A stretch of 64,000 nucleotides of DNA from assembly GCA_947646735.1 (NCBI GenBank), contig CANTFK010000842.1, forward strand, positions 434,001-498,000. Reading direction: 5' to 3'. This document shows, in pieces, positions 1 through 10,197 of this stretch. The notes below the pieces were generated by a model. That model saw only the letters and a list, made by a program, of their open reading frames with translations, ran no database searches and was not told where the DNA came from. Numbering within the stretch: the stretch's first letter is position 1; each line of letters begins with the position of its first letter. Origin of the DNA: Peronospora farinosa (lineage: Eukaryota; Oomycota; Peronosporomycetes; Peronosporales; Peronosporaceae). A program made the translations under genes and the position numbers.

Positions 1-13
1 AAATCAGTATCAC

Positions 14-33
14 GGTACCGGTTAACCGGTACC
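14..33. repeat. Perfect 20-bp palindrome
   Basis: GGTACCGGTTAACCGGTACC reads the same on both strands, centred between bases 23 and 24. It lies just before a minisatellite whose units also contain a smaller palindrome. It could form a cruciform or bind a dimeric protein; no function can be assigned. Confidence 0.6.
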
Positions 34-56
34 AAAGGGAGTTGATCATGGCCGCT

Positions 57-370
57 CATTGATCGACCTGGCCCCTCGTTGGTAGACCCGGGTCCCTCAT
101 TGGTCGACCCGGTCCCTCATCGGTCGACCTGGGTCCCTCATTGGTAGACCTTGGTCCCTCATTGGTCGACCCGGTTCCTCGTTGGTCGACCCGGTTCCTC
201 ATTGGTCGACCTGGGTCCCTCGTTGGTAGACCCGGGTCCCTCATTGGTCGACCCGGTCCCTCGTTGGTCGACCTGGGTCCCTCATTGGTAGACCTGGGTC
301 CCTCATTGGTAGACCCGGTCCCTCGTTGGTCGACCTGGGTCCCTCATCAGTCGACCTCGGCCCCTCGGGG
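57..370. repeat. Minisatellite, about 15 units of 20-21 bp
   Basis: Degenerate tandem array with a unit close to TTGGTCGACCTGGGTCCCTCA. Variants replace GGTCGACC by GGTAGACC, CTGGG by CCGG, and CCTCA by CCTCG. Most units carry the 8-bp palindrome GGTCGACC. Both strands show open frames across part of it, but the 20/21-bp alternation breaks any peptide period, so I take the array as non-coding. Confidence 0.85.
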
Positions 371-736
371 TTCAGCCACTCCGGACTGGTTAATACAAGG
401 ATCAGACTAGTCGACGCAAGGAATCAGAGCTTCAGGCAAATAAAGGAGTTAAAAGGATAGGACTATATTAAATACTACTCAATTTGCGATCTACGTGGCT
501 CGACTCCGTCACCCAAGAAGGACTTGTTCTAAGCTACTCACTGTTCCGGGAAGGGATATATTTTGGCCCCCGTCGAAGACAGTTGCGTAGCGAAGTTCAA
601 GGGCTCCAGGGTATATTTGGCCTGTGAGCTCGTTCGAGTAGCAACACCCCCCAAGACCCGCTATCGGAAGCGGTCTCCCTCACCTCAAGGTCCGGGAGCA
701 ACGTAAAGGTCAGGTGGTTAATACCCCTGAAACAAG

Positions 737-1873
737 GAGGAAAAGGCCAGGGACGACAAGCCCCTGAAGAATTTGGCTCTAAGTCCACTCTCGACAAGGT
801 CGATCGAGTGGCCAACTACCGGCCCACCGAGTGAAGAATATCCACTCGAGGTCCCCCAGGTCTACCTCCCTCAAGGCAGACATCTACATCGTCACCAAGT
901 CCTCCGAAGAGTGCAACCCGCCAGCCGACGGGTACACAAGGTGAGAGAAGGTTCATACGCGGCATCGGGGTACCCCCTCCGACAGTCGGCAGTCCGGCAC
1001 AGTGAGTGGTTTGGGGTCTCATCATACAATTTTGAGAACCCACTCCACCACAATGGCGGAAGTGAACGCATGCAGATCATGCCAAACTGGACCAAATATG
1101 TCCCGACCGAGTGGCCACCACCCGCCGACGTAATCCCGAAGGAGCCAGAAGAAGGTGACTACCCGACGCGCCGGGAGTACGGGGAGGCGGTATACCTACG
1201 GTCTCGGGTCATGAAGCAATGGAGGAAAAACTATGGACTGGCGCAGCGCACGACGGAGCCACGGGCGGATACAGCAGGAATCGACACGCGGGAACAATTG
1301 GCAGCACGGCGAAAACGTGGCAAGGACCGACTGGGATGGACGAGGAGACGCCGGAAGGGGGGAGGCAAAAGGTTGCCCTACGTGGTGACCGGGAATATCA
1401 TCCATCCCAATAACGTGGTGCCCAGCACCCAATGAAGAAGGGAGGAGAGCGGCGCAGCCTCACCCATGGAGGACGAGCGGAGTGAAGACGGGAAAGGCGA
1501 CGAGGATGTCGAAGTCGCGGAAGAGATCGACCTGACGCATTCTGATAGTGACGACGAAGAACCAGTCGAAGTCGCGGAAGAGATCGACCTGACGCATTTT
1601 GATAGTGACGACGAAGAATGTGTCGAAGGGACGCGGGACTGAATACTGCAGAACTGCAAAGTGGGGCAACGGGTATCATGGCCGACGGACGTCCGGCGTG
1701 TGTCCATGATGCTGAACCCCGACAAGATCACCTTCGAGATACCAGGTCTACGGAAGGAGAAATGCGGATGCGAAGGAAGATGCGAAATCGCGACGTGTCC
1801 AAACGCGGTTGAGGAGCAGGTGTGTGAGGATTTCTATCTTTTGTGCGAAATGCAACGTAAATTTGAGTTTTAG
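737..1873 (+). pseudogene. Decayed ORF with twin SIM-like acidic repeats and a Cys-rich tail
   Basis: One reading frame is open from about 737 to 1873 except for two stops (TGA at 1433-1435 and TGA at 1640-1642). The first part (773-1432) is basic and ends in an Arg/Lys-rich stretch. The middle part (ATG at 1466) carries two copies of a 19-residue unit, core EIDLTHSDSDDEE, that looks like a SUMO-interaction motif (hydrophobic core followed by Asp/Ser/Glu). The last part has a C-x-C-x3-C-x4-C-N-A-x5-C cluster resembling the AWS/pre-SET zinc cluster; this is resemblance only. No complete domain is recognisable and the start is not defined. The stops suggest a dead copy of a repeated gene or a retroelement part. 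I see no gene in 420-736 beyond short open stretches, and nothing in 1874-2007. Confidence 0.4.
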
Positions 1874-2007
1874 TGCCAGCAAAAAATGGGGTTCGACTAC
1901 TAAAAGTTATCGCAAGTATCGACAAGATTGCAAATAAAGCGTTATGCCCGTCATTTAAATTCACTGCTAAAGTAAACCTTTTTAGCGTCAATTACACAAG
2001 CACTGCG

Positions 2008-4548
2008 TTACTTCAGGACGAGCTTATTAATGGCCGCATCGGCAAATTCCACGCGACGTGAAAGCACTTCCTTAACACGAGCAGCCGACAATGTCCAAGC
2101 CACACCACGACGTCGAAGTCCATACACGTCCAGCACGTCTTGAGGAGTGTCCAGATTTAAAACCTCAGACAGTTGAGTCAAAACAGCAAATGCCTCACGT
2201 ACGTCGTCGTTGGCACCACCTTCACCGCTAAAGAAAGTGCTAATGACACGCACGTCTTTATCAAATTGCAATGCACCAAGCTGGTTTACACGAGTCACTC
2301 GAGTGAAAAACCAAGATTCCATCTGAGTAGCCGCATATTGAGCGACTCCCTGCACAATTGCACGGTAATTACTCTGCGAGAGATTCCCACGAAAGCCAGC
2401 TAGCAGCGAGCGCAGACCGCGTACAAAGGCGTGTGCAAATGGATCGTTTGCCTCGTTAAACGTGAACATTGCCTCGGTCAGCTCGTATTGCACACCAATG
2501 CGTCTCGGTCCAGATGACGACGACAAAGCTGTTGCAGATGCGGCCAAAGCCGATGCTGCAGAAGATGCCGACGAGGACGGTGATAACAAACTGTTGAGGT
2601 ATGTAGCAATCGTTGGTTCCAAAAGCTTCAAAAGCTTTTTTCGTGACACCACAAGTAGCTGCTTTAGTTCAGCTGATGCGTCTTCGAGTGCGTTCAGACA
2701 AGTCGTAATATGCTGCGGCACTTCAGGAAAGGCTTCAGGCAGCTCATGTTCAAACTCGTCCTTCAGTTGTGCGATGTAACCGGAAATTACCTCCAAACTG
2801 TTGAGTACAACATCGGGGGCGTGTTCCCTCCGCTCTTCTGACGTCTGTCCAGCAACGTCGGTATTGCTAGCACCACCCACAGGCCCAACAGTCTTGCTGA
2901 GCTTAGCAAATTGTTGTTGCATCTGATCACGCAACTGCGCCGAGGAAGCAGCCAATAAGCTGGACGCATCTCCTGGTGCTCTGTCCATCTTAGCAGATGT
3001 AGTCATATGTCGGATGCGACTTCGCATCGTGTCTCCAACAACATCACGCAACACGGTGTTAATCATGTTGAGAACTCCGGCCGCGCAGTCGCCATGGCCT
3101 GTCGCCAACGCACGCAACCCCGAGTTACGTGCTACGTAAAAAATCTCGTCAATGGCCGATGAAATTGGATAGCAGAGTAGTTCATCGCAGGCATCGACTC
3201 CAGCACCACCATTACCCCCATCTCCCGATGAGTAGTGAAGTTTTTCCCACTGAAAAGCTTTCTGAGCAGCCTTATTCAGTAGTGCGTTCTCGAAGAAGCA
3301 GTAGAATCCTGCTAACTCCTGTACAGTTTTTCCTATCTCACTTTCATGGATTGGAGGCAATACGGGGTTATCCTTAACGTCAACAGCACTTATTTTCTCA
3401 CCATTTCCAGCTTCCGTAGCACTAGCTCCTTCTTCATCTTCTTCAGGCACCACTCTTGAGCGCATAAAACGCTCGTACGTTTGCGTGTGCTGGATCACTA
3501 GGGCCATTTCATTTAGCTGTTCGTTCATGACGGAAACGCCATCATCCCCGGAACTTCCTGGTGCTGCGTGGACCTCATCGCTGCCACTGTTTCGATTTGA
3601 CGGCGACAACGGAGTGGTCAAAGTCGACGGTCCAGGCTGCTCTCCATCCGTGATACGTTCATGAAACTTGCGTTGCGCCATGTATGCATTCAACACAGCA
3701 ACAGCCGACTGCTCCCCTAGTGCGTACAGCTTTGCCACAAAGCGATTCGGGCCATGAACTCGCTCAAAGCACTGCACCAACAACGCCGCATGTTGCTGTG
3801 CTTTTTGTGCCGCTTGGTTGAACACTTCTGCAAGACGTGTAAGCAGTTCCGGGATACTAAACACATTCACACGGGGATCTCCGTCCCGCTTCATCGACTC
3901 TTCCAGCGACTTTTGCACATGCTCTAACAGCATCACCAGTCCACGTTCTTCGAAGTCTCTTCCCACCACTTTGAACAATGGCGCGTATGTCTGTACCTTG
4001 CGGTTGTCTCCAGTCTGCAGTCCGTCATCGAACGCGCCTACAATGACTCCTTTAAGGTCGCTCTCAATCGTATCCACTCGTAACTTGTCAGCTAAATCCA
4101 GCGTTATCTGCTGCTCTATACTCTTGAGTGTCTGAAGGAACGTGGCAGCCTCCGGATATCTCTGCTGCTGCATGGCTAATCGGATCCCAGATAATGCGTT
4201 ACGCAGTGCCAAAAGCTGCGCCGATTGCTTCAACACCACACCCAAACGCGACTGGATCACGTCCAGACGTCGCACCTCACGCGTCATTTTCTCTGCAACG
4301 TCATTTGCGTTAGCAACGCGCTCTACAACAGCTCCAGTCTGTGCACAGAGCACAGTCACATCAGGTGTCAATTGACGCAAAGAACGCAGCGAGCGCTGGG
4401 CCGCTACTTTTTCCAAAGCTACGGGTGACGTGGCAAACATCAAGGACTCATCATACAGTAGTTTCTGCTTCTGTTTGACAGCAACGAGCTGCGCAACAAG
4501 CGCCGCGTGCTGCTCCTGCTGCTTCGTCCGACGCTGTGGAGCTTTCAT
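2008..4548 (-). CDS. COG4: Conserved oligomeric Golgi complex subunit 4
   Basis: An 846-residue intronless ORF. COG4 is a subunit of the COG tether, which captures retrograde vesicles at the Golgi. The N-terminal 200 residues hold the family signature: a heptad-rich segment running into a conserved stretch around residues 95-150 (RRLDVIQSRLGVVLKQ, then LRNALSGIRLAMQQQRYPEA), as in animal and yeast COG4. The C-terminal half is helical with low-complexity Ser/Ala runs near residues 650-690. The length is slightly above the usual roughly 785. The ATG at 4548 is the first Met of the frame and lies 79 bp from the divergent TTI1 start. Identification rests on the N-terminal domain; the middle (residues 300-400, acidic and low complexity) is not diagnostic. 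Confidence 0.85.
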   Translation of the reverse strand: MKAPQRRTKQQEQHAALVAQLVAVKQKQKLLYDESLMFATSPVALEKVAAQRSLRSLRQLTPDVTVLCAQTGAVVERVANANDVAEKMTREVRRLDVIQSRLGVVLKQSAQLLALRNALSGIRLAMQQQRYPEAATFLQTLKSIEQQITLDLADKLRVDTIESDLKGVIVGAFDDGLQTGDNRKVQTYAPLFKVVGRDFEERGLVMLLEHVQKSLEESMKRDGDPRVNVFSIPELLTRLAEVFNQAAQKAQQHAALLVQCFERVHGPNRFVAKLYALGEQSAVAVLNAYMAQRKFHERITDGEQPGPSTLTTPLSPSNRNSGSDEVHAAPGSSGDDGVSVMNEQLNEMALVIQHTQTYERFMRSRVVPEEDEEGASATEAGNGEKISAVDVKDNPVLPPIHESEIGKTVQELAGFYCFFENALLNKAAQKAFQWEKLHYSSGDGGNGGAGVDACDELLCYPISSAIDEIFYVARNSGLRALATGHGDCAAGVLNMINTVLRDVVGDTMRSRIRHMTTSAKMDRAPGDASSLLAASSAQLRDQMQQQFAKLSKTVGPVGGASNTDVAGQTSEERREHAPDVVLNSLEVISGYIAQLKDEFEHELPEAFPEVPQHITTCLNALEDASAELKQLLVVSRKKLLKLLEPTIATYLNSLLSPSSSASSAASALAASATALSSSSGPRRIGVQYELTEAMFTFNEANDPFAHAFVRGLRSLLAGFRGNLSQSNYRAIVQGVAQYAATQMESWFFTRVTRVNQLGALQFDKDVRVISTFFSGEGGANDDVREAFAVLTQLSEVLNLDTPQDVLDVYGLRRRGVAWTLSAARVKEVLSRRVEFADAAINKLVLK

Positions 4549-4627
4549 TATTACGGCACTGTCATATTATGTACAATACCTCAACGACACACCACGTATA
4601 CATGACATTTAGTCAATTTGGCTAATC
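4549..4627. promoter_or_regulatory. Shared intergenic region between COG4 and TTI1
   Basis: Only 79 bp separate the two divergent ATGs, so both core promoters must lie here or inside the coding ends. It is AT-rich, with a TCATATTATGTACAATA stretch; no clear TATA box or Inr motif can be assigned. Confidence 0.5.
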
Positions 4628-7600
4628 ATGGCCGAAGTGGCGACGTATGTGGAGTTGTGCACGCGTCTGTCGCGTTTTGTGCAGGCTCATCCACGTGATA
4701 CGCTCGGCAAAGAGTTGCAAGAGATACTGAATGACCTGTTAGCGTTGTTTTATCGCATCGATTTGTCTGCATTATCAAATGATCTTGAAATTGACGCACC
4801 ACTTGTGGGTCTTGCAGCTATGGACGATTTGGTCTTGTTGTCGCTGCACAAACTGCTAGGATCTTTCATACTGCATTCATATTCTTTTCTTCTTCAAGAG
4901 CATTCTTTCAAGGTATTTTCTCGCGTGTTGCGCCGCTGCAAGTCTCGGATGATAGGGAATAGTCCCGGACAAGTGCAGCGGCGTCTGAACTTTGTGCAGA
5001 GCTGTGTGTTGTATCTACCACCACCGCCTGAAGCTACTGATACAAAAGAAGAGATGCCTGATACTGTGACTCTTTCTACTCAGCCGGAGGAACTGAGACT
5101 CGCTATTCTGCAGAGTCTACGAGAGTTATTGGAGGAACAGAATCAGGAACCAAAGAAGCAGGTGATACAGCTTCAAGTGGACCAGCAACACTTTTTCGCG
5201 TACTTAGTGGCGTCGTTGCTCCATGTGGCACAACGAGATCGTTGTCGAGAGGCTGCGCTGCAAGCAATTGAAGTGCTAAAGTGTGTGTTACTCTTCATTC
5301 GGGACCCCCTCACACTTCGGCAATACTTGCCTGGTGTCGCTGCTGGATTTTGGAAAAGTGCAAATGCACCGCAACAAGCGTCCAAAGTGATTGTTGCAGC
5401 ATTACAGGGTCTTGCAATAGCGTTGGATCTGTGTATCGGCGACGATCATTTGCCAGGAAGTGGTGATGGCAGAATGAAACAAAAGCAGCAAAGATTTACT
5501 CTTGAAGCGATTCGACAGTCTGTTGAAATCAATGCTACTGAAAGAGACGATATAGACTCGGTCGATGTAGCGTCAAATGACGATGACAAATGGCTGGAGA
5601 CAACAGCGATAAATCTCGATCTCCTGCTTTCACGGATGTTCGCTGCTAGTGCCACGGCTGTTGCTGATGGTACTAGTACAGGTTTACCACGCTCTTCCTG
5701 GAGAGTCCGTTGTGCACTTGCAAAGCTTTGTGGTACAGTGATGCTCCAGTGCCGACGAGCGCTCCGCATATCCTTTTTTCGGTGTTACGACGAGCTTTTG
5801 GTCCTCCGTGGTGATGCTATCACAGAGGTTGCCAAGGAAGCAGACAAGGTGCTCCAAAAACTACAAATCTCGGCTCTTTCTTCGGAAGAACGTTTACAGG
5901 TGCTACCTGAGATGGCAGATCGTTTTCAAATGCTGCTTTCTACACTGGTGCTCAAGGTTGCTACGGAGCATGAAGCTACCAAGGTACATCTCGTGCGCAC
6001 TCTTCGCGGATATGTGGAATTTCTCGGATCTAGTCTCACCCCATACCTTGACGCGTCTATTGAGAGTATTTATACCTCCCTTTGTCGTGTAGTGTCCTTT
6101 GCTGCCCTTGACATTGAGTTGGTCGTCCATCAATCGCTGTCAAATCCAGCCAAGTCCAATGAGAACAGCGATAACGCCCCGACAAGCATCGTGGTCTCTC
6201 AATTTCAAAAACGATTGCGTTTCTTCAATGAGGAAGCCTCAGTCCGCGAAATATTGGCGATGCTGCGTGAGATCGGGGCCGTCTCAACGCCTGCGGGCTT
6301 CATCGACTGCGCCTTCACGCTATTATCTGAGACGAATACGAAGGCCACAGAAACCGGTGGTGCTGAAGTTGTGCTGGTTTTAAACGAGCTGCTACGGGCT
6401 TACTGCCCGAACAACAAATGCAGCATCCACGCGGTAGATGTCCATCTTGTCGGCCGTATCCTAGAAGATTTACTGGTGCTGGAGGCATGGGATAAGCACC
6501 ATTCGCCAACGGACCGTGGTTTAAGCAAAGCGTTTGCGTCCCAATGTGCGCTTATGGTGGAGTGCATTGGTGTATGTGCCGAAATTCTTGGCGCAAAGTT
6601 TAAGCCGTTTCTGCTCTATGTTCTTTACCCGTTAGTCGAACAACTGGGGTCGCACAGCGTGGAAGTAGAGCGTGCGGCGTTGGCTGCGTTGGAGAAAATA
6701 TACCTTTTCACAGGCTACAAGTCTCTTGAGGCTCTTTTCCAGGCCAACATGGATTACTTTGTGGACGCCCTGTGTGCTCGGCTTGAACAATTGGATGCGT
6801 ACCCAATGACTGCATTTGTCGTTGAGGCTTTGTTAAGGCACACTCGATTGGCGTCCTTGCCGCTGGTCGATGAGGTAGCATCGTCGTTGCTTCGTAGTGT
6901 TGATCTGTATCAAGACTCACCTCACGTCGACGGTTTACTACGCGCGCTTAAAAATCTGCTTGGTAGTATTGCACGCGACGCCCAAGAAGCTGAAGGGGAA
7001 AAGGTACAAACGCTTGGCGATGACGAGCTGGAAAAATCGTCAAACTCCCGCTCGCTCCTGAGCGATTTCATTCATGAGATGAAGGTGTTGGAGAATGATG
7101 GTATAGATGCCCTTGAAATTGAAACAGAGGGCGGCGACGAAGAGAATAACTCTGTTCCTGAAAGCTCTGGTCTCGCAAGCGTGAAAGGTGCTATGCCTCT
7201 GGAGTACGATGAAGTCCAATCTGACAGCCACGACGGTGATCAAGGCAACGAGAAAGAGAATACAGCAGCATCAGCCTACCGCGCTCTAGTCATTGATATC
7301 ATGGATCGATGTGGTTATTTTCTCGTAAATTCGGATCCCATCGCGTGCTGTCTGGTTTTATCTCTCATCGATGAAGGTGTGCGATTCCTTTCCAAACATC
7401 GGAGGCAGCTATTACCCCTTGTCGCACGCATGTGGCCCGAAATGCTGCCTCGGTTACGTGTGAAAAACCGTGCTATCATCACCAGTACAGTCCGTGTCAT
7501 GACTACCTTAGCCGAAGCAGCAGGTGATTTTGTGGGAGACCGCTTTGTTGAGACGGTATGGCCAATTTTTCGATCTCAACTCCAAACCATTCATTTCGAC

Positions 7601-8137
7601 TCGGACGCCAAGTCCCCGCAACTCACACGATCCATGCTTTTGCTCTCAAAATCTTCAATTGAGGCTCCACAAGTCGTGAATGCTCAATCACCTGGATTAG
7701 GCACTGAAATGGAGAAGCCAACAGATAACGAACTGAGTGCTGTTAGTATATCACGGAAAACGCAAGAGATTCACCAACTGCTAGCGATTCTGTCGTGTCT
7801 GACCATGGTTTGCCAACAGTCGGAGACGATGACCAGACTTGTGCCTGAAATTGCCCGCACGTGCTGCAGGTATCTAAGTCGTTCAGCGCCACGGGAAGTT
7901 GTGGAACAAACTTTAGAACTATTTGCAGCGCTGGTGCAACTAAACGGTGACGAAGTGTTCTGCACTGTAGCAGCACTTGCTGACTGGATTCCGCCTACGC
8001 CGCCGAGCTCACGTTTTTCAGCGTATGAACCAGACGCAGCTCAGCACTTTTATCAAAGCCATTTATCAGGACTAAGTGGACAAGCTCAGACTTGTCAAGA
8101 AAACGCTCGCGTCTTGATGAAACGCTTATTCAGATGA
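4628..8137 (+). CDS. TTI1: TELO2-interacting protein 1 (TTI1), HEAT-repeat protein
   Basis: A 1169-residue intronless ORF. TTI1 is the large HEAT-repeat scaffold of the TEL2-TTI1-TTI2 co-chaperone complex, which with HSP90 matures PIKK kinases (TOR, ATM, ATR). The whole protein is built of helical repeats. The most family-like region is about residues 640-770, where LKPFLLY-type helices are followed by FQANMDYFVDALCARLEQL and a VVEALLRHT helix, matching the central TTI1 segment. The C-terminal region (from about 1040) holds further HEAT helices. Acidic linkers at about 780-900 are low complexity. The length matches animal TTI1 (about 1090). It is divergent from COG4 and convergent with the PP5 gene (147 bp between stops). 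Confidence 0.8.
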   Translation: MAEVATYVELCTRLSRFVQAHPRDTLGKELQEILNDLLALFYRIDLSALSNDLEIDAPLVGLAAMDDLVLLSLHKLLGSFILHSYSFLLQEHSFKVFSRVLRRCKSRMIGNSPGQVQRRLNFVQSCVLYLPPPPEATDTKEEMPDTVTLSTQPEELRLAILQSLRELLEEQNQEPKKQVIQLQVDQQHFFAYLVASLLHVAQRDRCREAALQAIEVLKCVLLFIRDPLTLRQYLPGVAAGFWKSANAPQQASKVIVAALQGLAIALDLCIGDDHLPGSGDGRMKQKQQRFTLEAIRQSVEINATERDDIDSVDVASNDDDKWLETTAINLDLLLSRMFAASATAVADGTSTGLPRSSWRVRCALAKLCGTVMLQCRRALRISFFRCYDELLVLRGDAITEVAKEADKVLQKLQISALSSEERLQVLPEMADRFQMLLSTLVLKVATEHEATKVHLVRTLRGYVEFLGSSLTPYLDASIESIYTSLCRVVSFAALDIELVVHQSLSNPAKSNENSDNAPTSIVVSQFQKRLRFFNEEASVREILAMLREIGAVSTPAGFIDCAFTLLSETNTKATETGGAEVVLVLNELLRAYCPNNKCSIHAVDVHLVGRILEDLLVLEAWDKHHSPTDRGLSKAFASQCALMVECIGVCAEILGAKFKPFLLYVLYPLVEQLGSHSVEVERAALAALEKIYLFTGYKSLEALFQANMDYFVDALCARLEQLDAYPMTAFVVEALLRHTRLASLPLVDEVASSLLRSVDLYQDSPHVDGLLRALKNLLGSIARDAQEAEGEKVQTLGDDELEKSSNSRSLLSDFIHEMKVLENDGIDALEIETEGGDEENNSVPESSGLASVKGAMPLEYDEVQSDSHDGDQGNEKENTAASAYRALVIDIMDRCGYFLVNSDPIACCLVLSLIDEGVRFLSKHRRQLLPLVARMWPEMLPRLRVKNRAIITSTVRVMTTLAEAAGDFVGDRFVETVWPIFRSQLQTIHFDSDAKSPQLTRSMLLLSKSSIEAPQVVNAQSPGLGTEMEKPTDNELSAVSISRKTQEIHQLLAILSCLTMVCQQSETMTRLVPEIARTCCRYLSRSAPREVVEQTLELFAALVQLNGDEVFCTVAALADWIPPTPPSSRFSAYEPDAAQHFYQSHLSGLSGQAQTCQENARVLMKRLFR

Positions 8138-8284
8138 TTGTCACTGGACATATACAGCAGAGAAGCCTGCGTCATCGTTTATTGAGCGAGAAGTGATGCC
8201 AATATATGTCAGTCCAGAGTTAGTCTGTCGTCTGCTTGCTACTCGCGTTTTCCTGTCTAGACGCCTGCATGTACTCGCATTAGC

Positions 8285-10118
8285 CTAGCCGAACATACCG
8301 CCCATGTTCCCAGCATATGCCATCGGTCGAATCGGTGGGTGCTCCTACACAAAAAACGCACTTGTGAGCAACTTGTTCTTCCAAAACCAACCTTTACCAA
8401 AGTAGCCACATTGTAGAGAACGTACCACTGCGACAAATTGCGTGAATCGGGGCTGCATGTCCTTTTCAAAGCGAATGAACGCTCCCTTGTTGCCCATCTG
8501 GTCGCAGTAGTTTGGCGCACTGAAAACCGTAATACACTTCCCGTCGTGCTCTACTAAGTATCCCTCATCCTTAACCTCATGCGAGCGTACCAACAAGTCT
8601 GCATTCATCACAAAAGCATGTCAGCGCAAAGTACCAATACTAAACAGCAATAGTGCATTAGATCGTACCAAGTTTGTTGTGTTCCAAGAAGGCTTTTGTA
8701 ACATCGGGTCCGAAAGAGAGACCGATACCGCGTTTGCTAGGACCGCGACCCTGGAAAGGCTGGGGATCGCTCCACATCAAGTCACTCATTAGCCCGCTCT
8801 CAGGTGGCTCGTGGTTACGGTCGATCTTCTCAATATCAGCAAGCGTCACATTCTCCTCGCTGAAAAGACCGCCGTGCACGACCATCACCTTATCCTCGAT
8901 CACGGCTGCAAGAGGCAGCCAGTTAAACACCTCCGTGAAAAGCTGCATGACCGTCTCATCGTACTTGTGCTTCACCTCGCCCTCAAAGCCGTAAATCTTG
9001 TTCATGTTCTTTGACTCGTGGTTACCACGCAGCAAGTGCACATGCTGCGGGTACACGACTTTCATGGCAAAAAGCGTCATGACCACCTCAAATGAGAACG
9101 AACCTCGGTCGACAAAGTCGCCATTGAATAAATACGGATTAGCTTCGTTCGGCAGTCCATTTAGCGAGAAGATGTTGCACACATCGTAGAACTGGCCATG
9201 AGTGTCGCCGCACACGGTAAAATGTGCGTCCGGGTCGTCGGACGGCAGCGAAATGCGCAGCAGCGAAGGCAGAGCACACAGCATCTCCTTAAGCTTTAGC
9301 AAGATCTGAATCACAAACTTGCGGTGCAGCAATTTGCCACGCTTAAAGCGATCCATCAGTGCCACAATAAATTCTGGCTTAGTTTGCGTCGCATCTTCGG
9401 GGAGAAGCGGGCCATCGTACGATGGATCCACCACTACACGAATCAAACATTATTCACACTATCAATTAGCTGCAACTTGTAACCTTTCAACAACTCATTC
9501 ACCGTCATTTTACCCATAGAATTGACGTCAATAGTCTCTGAGAGTGGCAAGTTGCGTTCGGATTGAATCGCAGCCGCAAATGCTGCCTCCTTGATAATCT
9601 TTTCGCACAACTTGAGCTTCGCACGTGCATCACGATCTTGTGGTTTCATACGTACAACTAGACGAAAATCTTTCACCGCCTTCTTGTGATGTCCTAGCGC
9701 TAGTTGCGCCGATCCACGTCGATAATAAGCTGTAGTAATCAACCCAGTAATGTAAAAGCCTCAGTCAGTCCATTTCTTGCCTCGTTTTTCAGTCAAAACT
9801 CTCGTAAAAAGCAAGTAGATACCAACCTTTAACATATCTAGAGTCAAGATCAATAGCAGACGATGCGTCATCAATTGCAGAGCCGTAATTCTCGCTCTTG
9901 ACGTGTGCGGCCGCACGATTGGCGTAAAAGATCGCAGAGGGGGCCAACTCGATGGCTTTCGTGTAAAGCTCCACAGCCATCAAGAACTTGAAGTGTGCCA
10001 GCGCCTCATTGCCTTGTACCTTGAGCGCGTCGGCGCGCGCGAGCGTCTCATCCGACACGGCGCAAGGCGATCCCACGGTCACAGCGATGGTAGCCATTTT
10101 ATTTAATTGCTGGACCAT
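8285..10118 (-). CDS. PPP5: Serine/threonine protein phosphatase 5 (TPR + PPP catalytic domain)
   Basis: Spliced gene, exons 10118-9827, 9729-9514, 9433-8669, 8598-8426 and 8344-8285, giving 501 residues (human PP5 has 499). The N-terminus holds three TPR units (about residues 25-135), which in this family bind HSP90. The catalytic domain follows with all PPP motifs: GDTHGQ, GDFVDRG, RGNHE, HGGLF, WSDPQP, and RSHE completed across the exon 3/4 junction. A C-terminal RPMAYA segment matches the autoinhibitory end of PP5. Introns are 80-98 nt with GT-AG ends. Two in-frame ATGs are possible (10118 and 10097); the second gives a start seven residues shorter. The start is 79 bp from the divergent VPS50. 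Confidence 0.93.
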
Positions 10119-10197
10119 TTTATTTAAAAAAAGGAAGGCGTCTGATTGGCTAATTTACATCTTTTTGATTTTGAATTTGACCCATTATCAGATCAGC
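10119..10197. promoter_or_regulatory. Shared intergenic region between PP5 and VPS50
   Basis: A 79-bp region between divergent ATGs, AT-rich, containing CTGATTGGCTAA (an inverted CCAAT box, ATTGG) near 10143-10152. It probably serves both genes. Confidence 0.5.

Noticed and set aside
141..410. Open frame through the minisatellite (VDLGPSL-type repeats)
   Set aside because: The units alternate 20 and 21 bp, so the peptide pattern is not kept; open frames occur on both strands, as expected for a GC-rich repeat.
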